From Mesostigma viride (Eukaryota; Streptophyta; Mesostigmatophyceae; Mesostigmatales; Mesostigmataceae): a stretch of DNA of 60,000 nt. Each line of letters begins with the position of its first letter. Position 1 is the first letter of the stretch. The position numbers were made by a program, and so were the translations under genes. The stretch lies in the NCBI GenBank assembly GCA_009746045.1, contig RPFO01000213.1:11971063-12031062 (forward strand), in the 5' to 3' direction. Of the stretch, positions 1 to 12,158 are shown piece after piece. The notes beneath the pieces were generated by a model. It had not been told where the DNA came from, did not search any database, and saw only the letters and a list, made by a program, of their open reading frames with translations.

Positions 1-1923
<1,923 letters not shown>

Positions 1924-2052
1924 TTGGATCAAATGCTGGTTGCGTTTGACGCCATAGATGATGCTGTCGCCTAGTGCCAAGTACCACTCGTTTTTGTCGA
2001 AGTCCTGCTCATGCAAAACCCTCACAACCTCCATGGTGGTAGTGTCCAAGAC
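1924..2052 (-). CDS. WD40-like gene, exon 5 (last recognised)
   Basis: 129-bp phase-0 exon (43 codons). On the minus strand it follows an acceptor CAG and ends at a GTAGGT donor. It opens VLDTTTMEVVRVLHE, the strand-d start of a WD40/propeller blade (the VWD-type position), then carries ALGDSIIYGVKRN, a typical blade core. It joins in frame to exon 4, where RSVK plus VLDTTT gives a normal blade junction. Either the gene continues past this exon or translation runs through the donor to a stop near 1888. The protein's partner and cellular role cannot be read from the sequence. The blade assignment rests on pattern, not on a search. Confidence 0.55.
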
Positions 2053-2952
2053 CTGGTCACATAGACAACGATGAGGGCAAGAGGAAGTCACAATTCCGTA
2101 TTTTGATAAATATGATGAAGTCATGCATCTCTTTTCATAAACAGCTAGATGCTCCAATCAGGCTGGCAAGCCCGGCAGACTAGATACCCGATAGACTCAA
2201 TTTTACTATTTTATTTAAACAAATCCCAACCAGGGCCCAGTGGCACGCCCTTACAAACTCTGACCTGTGGCAGCTCTGGAGTTGCCCACTAGCCCTTAAC
2301 ATGTTCTGCGCAGTTTTTCTGTCTGATACACAAAGACCGTGATAAGATAGTACACCAGAAAAAAGGTCTGTTACAGCAGTCATACATATCGGTTATGCAT
2401 TATTATGTTACTGGAACCCATAGCGAGATGCGTTTCTCCAAATGCAAACAAGAGAAAGAATTAAATCAATTCCTTTCTCTCATTGAACTCTGCACACATA
2501 CTGGCAGCTGTGCTCAAAATAAATGTTTTTTAAAAAACAATATCCAACATGTGTCAACGTAAACGTCCTATGATCTCAAAATCTAAATTTATTATTTTTG
2601 AAAAAGAACATTTGATAAAAAAAAAACAACAACCATAAAACCCTGGCATATGGCCGGCCAGCATCCTCCTCAATGAATTGTGAAATGCAAAATGGGGAGT
2701 GTTGTAACAATGAGAACACAGTGAGAATAAGAGTACGGAAGTTGTAGCATGAATCAGTAACAGCCGATGTTGCCTGCAAGGTGATTTGGTAGAAAGGGGT
2801 AGCATACATAAACAATCCAACACATAGCACAATTATGCAGAAACAAGACACACAGGGCCTGAGGAAATCGAACTCCGCATGCATGTAATGGCAAAAAAAA
2901 TAAGGAAAGAAGGTATGAAAAATCGCTGAGTAGTAAGCAATAGCCTGTTTAC

Positions 2953-3108
2953 CTTTACAGAGCGCCCATATCCATGCAACGAAGCAGCGTACAGCAGAGC
3001 ACCGTCCAACGCAATGGTTGAAATCACTTCACCATATTCATTGTGGTGCACAGTCTTGTCGCACCAAATCGGCGTGCCGGAGTTGTCAACGCTTCGAGAC
3101 AGTTCGAC
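2953..3108 (-). CDS. WD40-like gene, exon 4
   Basis: 156-bp phase-0 exon (52 codons) between an acceptor CAG (just above 3108) and a GTAAAC donor at 2952. It encodes HHNEYGEVISTIALDG followed by ALLYAASLHGYGRSVK, the A/B/C strand pattern of a WD40 blade (V-x3-A-x3-G-x2-YAAS-x-D/H-x2-R-V-x-V). It ends exactly where the W/V-containing strand should start, and exon 5 supplies that strand. Intron 4 is 900 bp. The upstream acceptor is less certain than the donor, because the frame stays open a little further 5'. Confidence 0.55.
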
Positions 3109-3240
3109 CTGGTGCACAACAGCGGTTCCACAATTAAACCAAAACGCCCACGTCGTTGAATAATGTAAGCGTGAAGATGGCGGCCCCATTTATTGAATGG
3201 AAAACAACTATTTTCTGGATTGAGCTGGCAGAACATGTTT

Positions 3241-3475
3241 TATGCCATCAATGCCACCGACGCCACAAATGCCACCAACGTCACCAATTGCACCTGATGA
3301 ATGCCACCAATGCCACCAATGCCACCAATGCCACCAATTCCACCAATTCCACCAATTCCACCAATTCCACCAATTCCACCAATTCCACCAATTCCACCAA
3401 TTCCACCAATGCCACCAATGCCACCAATGCCACCAACGCCACCAATGCCACCAATGCCACCAATGCCACTACGTC
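3241..3475 (+). repeat. 9-bp minisatellite, CCACCAATG/CCACCAATT
   Basis: About 20 tandem copies of a 9-bp unit that drifts between CCACCAATG and CCACCAATT. The central block is all CCAATT type and the flanks are CCAATG type. All frames stay open because the unit is a multiple of three (Asn-Ala-Thr or Asn-Ser-Thr on +). It sits in intron 3 of the WD40-like gene, just 5' of exon 4. No evidence of translation. Confidence 0.9.
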
Positions 3476-4008
3476 ACCATGCCATCATTATGTCAGCCAG
3501 TAAAATAGTGCCGCCATAGTCAAGGAATTGACGCCTCTGCCAGCTTGTCGGATGAGCCACCGCTTGAAGCCAGCTCATGCTGTTGCGACAAAACAAAATT
3601 GAGGACAAGAAGAAATCTAGGACGTCGACCACCCATACTAGCAACCTTGGTGTCATAATTTAACAACGCAGGAAACTTTATCCATGGGCAGCAACAAACT
3701 ATCCTATGTATATATATATCGTGCTTAGGTCATCCGTTGTGTGTATGAGTAATGCATGCAAAATACACATTATTAATAATAAGCTTTACTTGTGTGCATT
3801 AGTCAGAACAGCTAGTAAGACCTAGTGCTCAAGCGCAGTTAGTGAGAACAACATGGGCACTAGGGCCAGTTATACCAACTCTACCCCACCCTGTCACCCC
3901 AGCTGAATGGTGGGGGGGGGAGTAAGCAAAGCAGGGAAGTCAGTCGCCTCACTCCATCCCCTCTTATACCTTACAACTAAGTGTGGATGAGGAACTGGGG
4001 TGACATGC
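3476..4008. other. no gene recognised
   Basis: Intronic sequence between the minisatellite and the first DIRS-related block. Nothing recognisable apart from a short TATATA tract near 3710. Confidence 0.3.
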
Positions 4009-4278
4009 GCCACAAACTGGCCAGGTGGCGGACTCTACTTTGAGATACAAACCTGCCACTATACAGGTTTGTTTGTTAAGGATATCGTGATAAATTAGAT
4101 TTAGAATCTTTCTCTCAAGCAATGTGTGACCTAATAGCCCTGGCAAACTTACGTGAGCCCCCCGAAAAACGCCAATTTGCGTCATTTGTTCATGCGCAAA
4201 ATTTTAGTGGCGAAAAAAAATGCCGTCCGGGCCAAGGCCGCGTGACACGCAAAAGAGACAAAAGCAAACCCACCTAGC
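4009..4278 (+). repeat. DIRS terminal-region fragment (A-type), interrupted at its end
   Basis: From about 4009 to 4250 the sequence matches the reverse complement of about 16190-16440 (shared landmarks: TTTCTCTCAAGCAATGTG and CCAATTTGCGTCATTTGTT). Its right end, CACCTAGCT, matches the end of the A repeat of the intact DIRS element (near 34803 and 39355). The sequence resumes after the ORF1-only element at 6310, so this was a contiguous DIRS terminus before that insertion. Confidence 0.55.
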
Positions 4279-4460
4279 TAAGGTCGGCCGTAGTGGGATT
4301 GTTATGCCGTCCAGCCGAAATTCTGGCCACGAGGTAGCCATGGCTGTCGGAGCTCATAACTTGCACGTTTGAGCACCGAATTTAGCCGTGAATATCACAA
4401 TCGCTTCGTCTTTCTAAGACGCACATGCTGATATAATTTTCCGAAGCTATTACGCAATAT

Positions 4461-5813
4461 ATGGCGAATAAACGCGCCTCGACGCAACGCAGCCTGGCGG
4501 CTGCGCTCGGCAATGAAAATACGTCTGCAGCTCAGGCTGCAGCTCCGCCATCAGGTCCGGCAGGCAGCGGTGACACTAGTCGTGCACTGGTGGTCGTCCA
4601 GCAACCTCCCGGGCTTAACGCCTCGCCATCTGCATCGCCTGACCCCAAGCGCACCCGCTCAGCCGACAAAACAGGAGGGTCTTCACGCCCCTCAGAACCG
4701 AGCTTTCGGCCCTGGCCTTTCAAGGTCGAAGATTACGACTGGGCCAACCCGTCTCCGACCGATGCTCTGCGATGCATCTTCTTCGGGGACTACGCCTCGC
4801 TTAACGACCTGTGCCTCCATCTCCACGACAACAATCGCCTCATCCTCCCGGACGGCCGCCTCTGGCGACACCTCACCCTGCTGCCCGGGTGCACCCGCCC
4901 CGAAGTCCAGCACGCCATCCTCAACTCCCTTCTCCAGCGCTCCGACGGCGAGATCTGGGCTCCATCCATCACTGCCCCCACACTTCGTTCCATCCTCGCG
5001 GAAGCCTTTCAGCAGCACGTGACCCCCCTTCCTGCCGACGTAGCAGCAATCGGTGGCACGCTGGCTACTGAACTTCCTCACATTTCCACCGCCGCCGCCT
5101 CCACCTCAACTGCCATTTCCGCCTCCACTGCCGACATCACAGCCCAGCTCCTCGACCTCGACCAACGCCTTCAAGCCACCGCCACCGCCCTTGAGTGCTT
5201 GCATGACACCGCCGGCCTCACCGCCCAAGCGGTGAAGGACATCGCAGCCCAGCCGGCGCCTGCTGGCCCGGCCGGCGATGCCCCCTCCACCTGGGCGGAC
5301 TTGCTTAAGCAGCACACCACCTCCACCACCTCCACCATCACGGCACAACTCAAGCAACAAGCCCTCAACCTTCGCGAGGCGGCCGAGCTCGACAAGCGCA
5401 GCCACAATGTCATCGTCAAGCACTTCGACCAGCCGGCAGGTGAGACCTCCACGAGCCTCCTTGAGGCATTTAAGCGCGCCATTCTTTCCCCCATGCAACT
5501 CACTGGTGAGCTGGACATGTCGGCTGTCCGCCTTTCCCGCGCGCGGGGTAAGGCTGGCCCGGCACCCGTGCTCCTCACCTTTAAGTACATGACGGACAAG
5601 CTGGCGTTCCTTAAATGCCGCAAGAAGCTCTCGGAGACTCGCTTCACGCTGGACGACGACTTGACCTTGGCCCAGCAACAGCGGCGACGCGAGCTATGGC
5701 CGACCTACCTTCAGCTCCGGCAGCGTGCAGGGGGGAAGCCGGTATACTGGAGGGGGGCGGTCATCCACGTTGACCACAAGCCCTGGCAGGCCCCTCCTGC
5801 CACCCCAGACTAG
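4461..5813 (+). CDS. LINE ORF1-like RNA-binding protein
   Basis: A 450-residue intact ORF starting at ATG 4461. Residues 1-90 are low-complexity and Ala/Pro/Ser-rich. Residues 200-320 are Ala/Thr-rich and probably helical. Residues about 318-440 carry an RRM-like region (HNVIVKHFDQPAGE, then PVLLTFKYMTDKLAFLK) and the C-terminal box FTLDDDLTLAQQQRR with a final VYWRGAVIHVD. This order matches L1 ORF1p (Transposase_22-type RRM plus CTD), a nucleic-acid chaperone that coats LINE RNA. The frameshifted protein at 53993-52617 aligns through the same C-terminal boxes (GETSTSL, TLDDDLT-AQQQ). No PR, RT or endonuclease follows. Family assignment is by motif recognition only. Confidence 0.75.
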   Translation: MANKRASTQRSLAAALGNENTSAAQAAAPPSGPAGSGDTSRALVVVQQPPGLNASPSASPDPKRTRSADKTGGSSRPSEPSFRPWPFKVEDYDWANPSPTDALRCIFFGDYASLNDLCLHLHDNNRLILPDGRLWRHLTLLPGCTRPEVQHAILNSLLQRSDGEIWAPSITAPTLRSILAEAFQQHVTPLPADVAAIGGTLATELPHISTAAASTSTAISASTADITAQLLDLDQRLQATATALECLHDTAGLTAQAVKDIAAQPAPAGPAGDAPSTWADLLKQHTTSTTSTITAQLKQQALNLREAAELDKRSHNVIVKHFDQPAGETSTSLLEAFKRAILSPMQLTGELDMSAVRLSRARGKAGPAPVLLTFKYMTDKLAFLKCRKKLSETRFTLDDDLTLAQQQRRRELWPTYLQLRQRAGGKPVYWRGAVIHVDHKPWQAPPATPD

Positions 5814-6298
5814 GGAATATACCAGTAGTGTAGATTAGATAGGCTTAGCCTTTGCAAGTGGCCCACGCGCATGTGCGCCCATAATGGCCCCCATGGATGA
5901 TGCTTTCAGTATTTAGCCGCGCCCGGCCTACAATGGGACCTCCCATGGATGATGCATTAAGAATTTAGCCATGCGATGCCTATGCAGGGAGTCACTCTCT
6001 GCTGAGATGCCATGTGTACACCAGCTATAGCCTAGCCACATACCCTCCACCCCATATGTCATGCAGGCCTTCTAGGCCCTCTCCTCAAGCCCCCCCTGGG
6101 TGCCTGTGCTTGTTAAGGAGGCATGAACCATCATGGCGGTGCAGGTGCACCTTGTGCACCCAGAGCAGGTGATAGTTGTACATCCTCCACCTGCAGGTTG
6201 TAGCCCTGATTGTATTACAAACCCATAGATGCCCCTTTCTCAGGGCTATGTGTTACATATGCTCCCAACGTAGCTATGATTTTAATTAATTAATTAAT
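5814..6298 (+). other. 3' UTR and tail of ORF1-only element
   Basis: 485 bp with no open frame of note. Near its 3' end, AGCCCTGA and TCAGGGCT could pair as an 8-bp stem, and a TTAA-repeat tail follows directly. A 3' stem plus a short-repeat tail is the usual recognition signal of LINE reverse transcriptases. Copy 2 has an analogous GTGCTCC/GGGAGCAC stem before the same tail. Confidence 0.5.
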
Positions 6299-6309
6299 TA
6301 AGGTCGGCC

Positions 6310-6518
6310 TCCTTGCTTTTCCCGTCCACCCTCCCTGCGTGTTTTGGGGGTAAGGCTAGCCTTTGACAAGCAATAAGTGTTCCCAATCTTTTGCCACTGC
6401 CGATCCGGATCAGGCCGCACCAGCCTCAAAAGGTATGTCATGTGAACCCTATAACCTAGCTATAGTGGCTACCCTTCCATCTCATAATAAAGAAACTATG
6501 TTCAGAGAACCACGATTA
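6310..6518. repeat. chimeric DIRS terminal repeats (B start + / A start -)
   Basis: 6310-6390 resembles the plus-oriented A/B border of the intact DIRS (CCCTCCCTG, then GGGTAAGGCTAGCC; compare 39383-39460). At 6391 it switches to a minus-oriented A start that matches 16428-16557 at roughly 90% (TTGCCACTGCCGATCCGG ... TTCAGAGAACCACGATTA). The block is therefore a junction of two oppositely oriented termini. Confidence 0.6.
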
Positions 6519-7272
6519 TGATCACTCAGCTCCCAAGAAGACCAGCATTTGATTGAATACAATAAGTGGAGCCCTGCCACAAATGCAGCAGTTAACAGTG
6601 GCCTTAAGGTTTCTCAATCCGCACGCGGAAGCAAGAAGCCTCCAGGGTGGGAGGGAGGGGAAAGAAACAATTGCGGATCATTGCCTGCCTAGCTTGCTTA
6701 AGGCATGGCCCGCCGACACACAAGCTGACATCATCCTAAATTAATTAACACCGGCATGCGTCACACGCCGGCCTGAACAGTGCTGAAAACGCCACTACAC
6801 ACAACGTGGCCACGCACCCCCAGGCTAGTGCGTTAACCGTACAGGTAGTTGTACAAGGTTCCGCAAGACTGACAAACATAAAACTCGCCCATCGACCCCT
6901 TGGGCCGGTCCGAATCCAATATACAATAATTAATCACGACTCACTAAAGAACCCAAATCAGCCAAAGATTCGTTAAGCAACCAGCCGACCCTACAGGTCC
7001 CCACCTAACCTCAGCTGGTGCAACCAAACACGAATCTTTGCAAGCAAGTCGTATAAAACCTACAATTAATTTTCTCGGACCGCTAATTAATAGCCACCGA
7101 CCCTTATAAACAACCGGGTCATCCAAGGAAAATTCGGGCGAGCAGGAAACCCTTTGTACAGATCGAATTAGTCAGCCCATGTCGCAGACAGCCTTCCACA
7201 TCCAGGCCAAGGCATGGCGGCCTTATCTTTCCCGCATGCGTTAATTAAACTATATTCAGAGAAAACCGATTA
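6519..7272 (-). repeat. tandem DIRS-end unit 1 (internally deleted)
   Basis: First, shortened member of a head-to-tail array. Its first ~130 bp match 7273-7400. It then jumps at about 6650, with a short GGGA-rich filler, to sequence equivalent to 8235 onward, losing about 0.8 kb. It ends in the same B/A-type junction (AAAACCGATTA) as the full units. Confidence 0.85.
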
Positions 7273-8845
7273 AGATCACTCAGCTCCCAAGAAGACCAGC
7301 ATTTGATTGAATACAATAAGTGGAGCCCTGCCACAAATGCAGCAGTTAACAGTGGCCTTAAGGTTTCTCAATCCGCACGCGGAAGCAAGAAGCCTCCACC
7401 CAATTACCCCCCCCTGGCGCCAACCCCATTGCGCCGATTAAACTCATGACCACCGTGCGCGAAAGAGCGTGTCGCAACATCTTAAATGGCGACTCAGCCC
7501 GCGCTAGGCTATATTAACCCCCGCAGGGGCCCGCTGGTTACAATGCGACACAAGCCGGTGACCACCCCAAAAGCAAGCCCTCAAAAAGAGCCAGCATTTC
7601 GCAATTCCGGAACCGTCCAAAAAGGAAAGAGGTTTTACGACACCATAATAGACTGAGCCGCGCAGCAGGTGCTGAGACGAAAAGGAACGACAAAGGTCTG
7701 GCGTAGCCTCGCCTCCCTAAGACGCCCTCCCCAACTCGAGTCTCGCAATAGGGAAATTTCTAGCTTCGGAGCGCAACTCTCGCGCGGCTCCTATTGTCCC
7801 CAACTACCCCTCCTCGGCAGGGGCAGCTGGACAACTGACCTGCCGCCACAAAAAATAATTTATGAAAAAAACAGGCCGTTGCTGACAGGAACCTGGTTCA
7901 GGACCTTTTGAGTCCAGGTCGCGTCCCACGCACCATCGCAAGGTGGCAAGCCTGCGATGTGACACTAGAGCTGTTTTAGAAACTTATAAACAGCTCCGCC
8001 GAAGCTGGCCAAACCGCCGGAGTAGCGCCCCATCCTTCGCCCATGTCAAAAAGACCCGCAGCCGGGGAAAACGACATGGGGGTAAATTTAAATTTTCTTT
8101 CCGTTGCACGACCAACTATACTATGCTTGGTCGAACAACTTAGCGGTTGTGCCACCATCTGCCTCGGCTACAAGACAGATGCAACCCGCGCTAGAATGTG
8201 CAATTTTGCACAGGCGGCCATTGCCGCCATTGTGAAAGAAACAATTGCGGATCATTGCCTGCCTAGCTTGCTTAAGGCATGGCCCGCCGACACACAAGCT
8301 GACATCATCCTAAATTAATTAACACCGGCATGCGTCACACGCCGGCCTGAACAGTGCTGAAAACGCCACTACAAACAACGTGGCCACGCACCCCCAGGCT
8401 AGTGCGTTAACCGTACAGGTAGTTGTACAAGGTTCCCAAGACTGACAAACATAAAACTCGCCCATCGACCCCTTGGGCCGGTCCGAATCCACTATACAAT
8501 AATTAATCACGACTCACTAAAGAACCCAAATCAGCCAAAGATTCGTTAAGCAACCAGCCGACCCTACAGGTCCCCACCTAACCTCAGCTGGTGCAACCAA
8601 ACACGAATCTTTGCAAGCAAGTCGTATAAAACCTACAATTAATTTTCTCGGACCGCTAATTAATAGCCACCGACCCTTATAAACAACCGGGTCATCCAAG
8701 GAAAATTCGGGCGAGCAGGAAACCCTTTGTACAGATCGAATTAGTCAGCCCATGTCGCAGACAGCCTTCCACATCCAGGCCAAGGCATGGCGGCCTTATC
8801 TTTCCCGCATGCGTTAATTAAACTATATTCAGAGAAAACCGATTA
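7273..8845 (-). repeat. tandem DIRS-end unit 2 (1573 bp)
   Basis: Full unit, nearly identical to 8846-10419. The only indel I found is one base near 8432. Read on the minus strand, each unit starts with an A-type terminus (AATCGGTTTTCTCTGAA) and ends with a B-type terminus that keeps CTTATTGT and CTGGT-CTTGG blocks shared with B1/B2 of the DIRS at 38870 and 39416. Internal ORFs of 60-91 codons recur in each unit but have no recognisable domain and are probably not genes. Confidence 0.85.
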
Positions 8846-10419
8846 AGATCACTCAGCTCCCAAGAAGACCAGCATTTGATTGAATACAATAAGTGGAGCC
8901 CTGCCACAAATGCAGCAGTTAACAGTGGCCTTAAGGTTTCTCAATCCGCACGCGGAAGCAAGAAGCCTCCACCCAATTACCCCCCCCTGGCGCCAACCCC
9001 ATTGCGCCGATTAAACTCATGACCACCGTGCGCGAAAGAGCGTGTCGCAACATCTTAAATGGCGACTCAGCCCGCGCTAGGCTATATTAACCCCCGCAGG
9101 GGCCCGCTGGTTACAATGCGACACAAGCCGGTGACCACCCCAAAAGCAAGCCCTCAAAAAGAGCCAGCATTTCGCAATTCCGGAACCGTCCAAAAAGGAA
9201 AGAGGTTTTACGACACCATAATAGACTGAGCCGCGCAGCAGGTGCTGAGACGAAAAGGAACGACAAAGGTCTGGCGTAGCCTCGCCTCCCTAAGACGCCC
9301 TCCCCAACTCGAGTCTCGCAATAGGGAAATTTCTAGCTTCGGAGCGCAACTCTCGCGCGGCTCCTATTGTCCCCAACTACCCCTCCTCGGCAGGGGCAGC
9401 TGGACAACTGACCTGCCGCCACAAAAAATAATTTATGAAAAAAACAGGCCGTTGCTGACAGGAACCTGGTTCAGGACCTTTTGAGTCCAGGTCGCGTCCC
9501 ACGCACCATCGCAAGGTGGCAAGCCTGCGATGTGACACTAGAGCTGTTTTAGAAACTTATAAACAGCTCCGCCGAAGCTGGCCAAACCGCCGGAGTAGCG
9601 CCCCATCCTTCGCCCATGTCAAAAAGACCCGCAGCCGGGGAAAACGACATGGGGGTAAATTTAAATTTTCTTTCCGTTGCACGACCAACTATACTATGCT
9701 TGGTCGAACAACTTAGCGGTTGTGCCACCATCTGCCTCGGCTACAAGACAGATGCAACCCGCGCTAGAATGTGCAATTTTGCACAGGCGGCCATTGCCGC
9801 CATTGTGAAAGAAACAATTGCGGATCATTGCCTGCCTAGCTTGCTTAAGGCATGGCCCGCCGACACACAAGCTGACATCATCCTAAATTAATTAACACCG
9901 GCATGCGTCACACGCCGGCCTGAACAGTGCTGAAAACGCCACTACAAACAACGTGGCCACGCACCCCCAGGCTAGTGCGTTAACCGTACAGGTAGTTGTA
10001 CAAGGTTCCGCAAGACTGACAAACATAAAACTCGCCCATCGACCCCTTGGGCCGGTCCGAATCCAATATACAATAATTAATCACGACTCACTAAAGAACC
10101 CAAATCAGCCAAAGATTCGTTAAGCAACCAGCCGACCCTACAGGTCCCCACCTAACCTCAGCTGGTGCAACCAAACACGAATCTTTGCAAGCAAGTCGTA
10201 TAAAACCTACAATTAATTTTCTCGGACCGCTAATTAATAGCCACCGACCCTTATAAACAACCGGGTCATCCAAGGAAAATTCGGGCGAGCAGGAAACCCT
10301 TTGTACAGATCGAATTAGTCAGCCCATGTCGCAGACAGCCTTCCACATCCAGGCCAAGGCATGGCGGCCTTATCTTTCCCGCATGCGTTAATTAAACTAT
10401 ATTCAGAGAAAACCGATTC
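8846..10419 (-). repeat. tandem DIRS-end unit 3 (1574 bp)
   Basis: Third, full-length unit. Its right edge (ACCGATT at 10412-10418) abuts a B-type terminus of the minus-strand DIRS element, giving the same B-to-A junction that occurs between units. Unit boundaries therefore coincide with the DIRS recombination junction. Confidence 0.85.
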
Positions 10420-10561
10420 TATTAAACGTGGAACTCCAAGGTAACCAGACTCTTTATTAAAACAACGAGTGGAGCACATATGAAAGGCAGGACACATCCC
10501 GGCCGCCGATGCTCATGGGAACACTTATTGCTTGTCAACACATGGAAGGCTAGCCTTACCC
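10420..10561 (-). repeat. B-type terminal repeat of DIRS copy 2
   Basis: The reverse complement shares GGTAAGGCTAGCC, AATAAAGAGTCTGGTTACC and the end CGTTTAATAG with B1/B2 of the intact copy. AATAAAGAG on the sense strand may double as a polyadenylation signal. Confidence 0.8.
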
Positions 10562-10707
10562 TTCCATCTCTGGCGATCCATGCAAGGGGCAAAGAACCTA
10601 TCATAAGTACAACGAACAACCAAACTAGGTGCAGGGTAGCTTCAAATTATCCCGCCATTCCCGAGGAAGGCAGGCGGCCATGGCCCGAAGAAGAACCTCA
10701 GGAGGCT

Positions 10708-11618
10708 TTACTCCAAACTGCGGTGCAAGCCCACATAACGGGCAACCGTGAAGCTGCTAAGCCAGCGCCCCCGGTCCCGGATGTCCCCCATGATGCAACC
10801 CTCAAGGAAATTACGGGTGGCACACCCATGCCGCAGCCTGTGAATGGTGAAAATGTGGGCGACCCCCAAGGAGTCAGTCGCATCCTTCCAAAATGTGCCT
10901 GAATTGCGGGTAGGTGAAAGGGAAAACATGCTCCCAAGCGTGCTTGCCCGCGATGCAGTGGCGGATTATGGTTTCAGACAGCAAGTCTTGCCTTAACAGA
11001 CTGAGGCTTGCCCTTACAGGTCTTGGTAGACTTCAACAGCAGGGCGCCCCACTGAGCCGGCCCAAGCCGGACATCAGGCTGGAGGTTCGCATGGCAGACA
11101 AAGAGGTTCAACGCCTCCGATATTCACAGGTAATAGAGGAACACGATGACCACCAGCAGGTCCGCAAGGCGCTGACCTTGCATTACCATTGTGCTGGCGA
11201 TCGCAAACGCCGCCTCCCATGGAATGGGAGGAGGGGCACGAGGTGGCACACCTGTTTTCAACCCAGCGAGAATGCCACAAGCCAAGTCTCACCGCTTCAC
11301 CATACCGGGGTAGTAAAGGTGCCCCATCAAGGTATTGACACACGCCTGGCGGCTGTAGCCCCCCAAAAGAGCCCAGGCGACGTACGCACAAAATGCCTCT
11401 TCAAGGGTATCAGCGCGGGACGATGACATGCCCGCCAGGTAGCCAGCCTCCCACCAAGTCAATAGAGAATTAAGGCCACGACGGTAGGCCAGCAAGGTAG
11501 CCGGCTTTACTTTCCCCTCTAGCAACGGAAGATAGCTAACAGGTGCAGGGGGCCCCGGGTTAGGATGGATGCCTTCCGCGGTCAGGTCGCGCACCCAGTT
11601 TGCCCAGAAAGTCGCCAA
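10708..11618 (-). pseudogene. tyrosine recombinase domain, DIRS copy 2 (broken)
   Basis: Two frames carry the recombinase. 11618-11289 has an NPGP motif (HPNPGP, 11573-11550) followed by the helical N-terminal part (KPATLLAYRRGLNS). 10929-10708 has the catalytic C-terminal part, with box HRLRHG, then RDRGRW and the presumed nucleophile region VARYVGLHR. The intervening sequence is frameshifted. The family catalyses site-specific integration of circular DNA, and this copy cannot encode a full enzyme. Confidence 0.75.
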
Positions 11619-11645
11619 GGATCGGCCGCGAGAAACGCCATCGGC

Positions 11646-12158
11646 TCATTGAAGAGCACTCGGTGTCCACACCCACTGGGAATGGCTCCCACTGGCCAGG
11701 GTAAGTGTGCACAAGCGGCGGCACTGCTTGTTTAGCTTGTATGATGATGACCGCCCCTTCGCCAAGCAGCCCGAGGCCGCAGTGGAATCAACCAACCTCA
11801 CCACCCGCTTGCCTCGGTTTGCCAGGCCGCGCGCACTCCTCTCCAAGCCCATTCCGGCGGCCCACACCTCCTTCTCGTTGATGTGCATCCCTGGATCCTG
11901 CCGACGACTCTTGACCCCAACCCGCCATTGTTGGCTAGTGATTGCTTGCTGTGCCCGTGCACTCAGCCGCATAGGGCCAGCGTAGGCCACCTCAGCTGGT
12001 ATGAACAAAGTCAGGCACCCCCGCACCTCGGGTGCCCGCGCAGGCTCTGTCGCATCGCCCGGCTCCATATCATCATATCGTAGCGTAGACAACACCTTGC
12101 CCGTAGGTCGGTGCGTCAGACGCGACAACCTCACGTGCCAAAGTTGCGCTTCGGTCAA
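11646..12158 (-). pseudogene. RNase H domain, DIRS copy 2
   Basis: 170-residue frame with HINEKEVWAAGMG (catalytic Glu region) and VVRLVDSTAASGCLAKGRSSS (third acidic residue region). It aligns with the RNase H of the pol at 36388-38793. The first Asp motif is upstream in another frame. It removes the RNA strand during reverse transcription in intact relatives. Confidence 0.7.

Larger units (their letters stand above)
4290..6298 (+). mobile_element. ORF1-only non-LTR retroelement, copy 1
   Basis: A 2009-bp insertion flanked by an 11-bp direct repeat, TAAGGTCGGCC, at 4279-4289 and 6299-6309. It contains one ORF (4461-5813), a 170-bp 5' leader, a 485-bp 3' UTR and a (TTAA)n-like tail at 6281-6298. 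There is no reverse transcriptase. The second copy at 52204-54235 has the same plan: 2032 bp, an 11-bp duplication, a homologous leader and ORF, and the same tail. The layout matches elements mobilised in trans by a LINE, like mammalian HAL1 (half-L1). It inserted into a DIRS terminal repeat, so it is younger than that DIRS copy. Confidence 0.8.

Noticed and set aside
7669-10273. Repeated 60-91-codon ORFs in the 1573-bp units
   Set aside because: Identical only because the units are duplicated. Both strands are open over the same stretches and no domain is visible.
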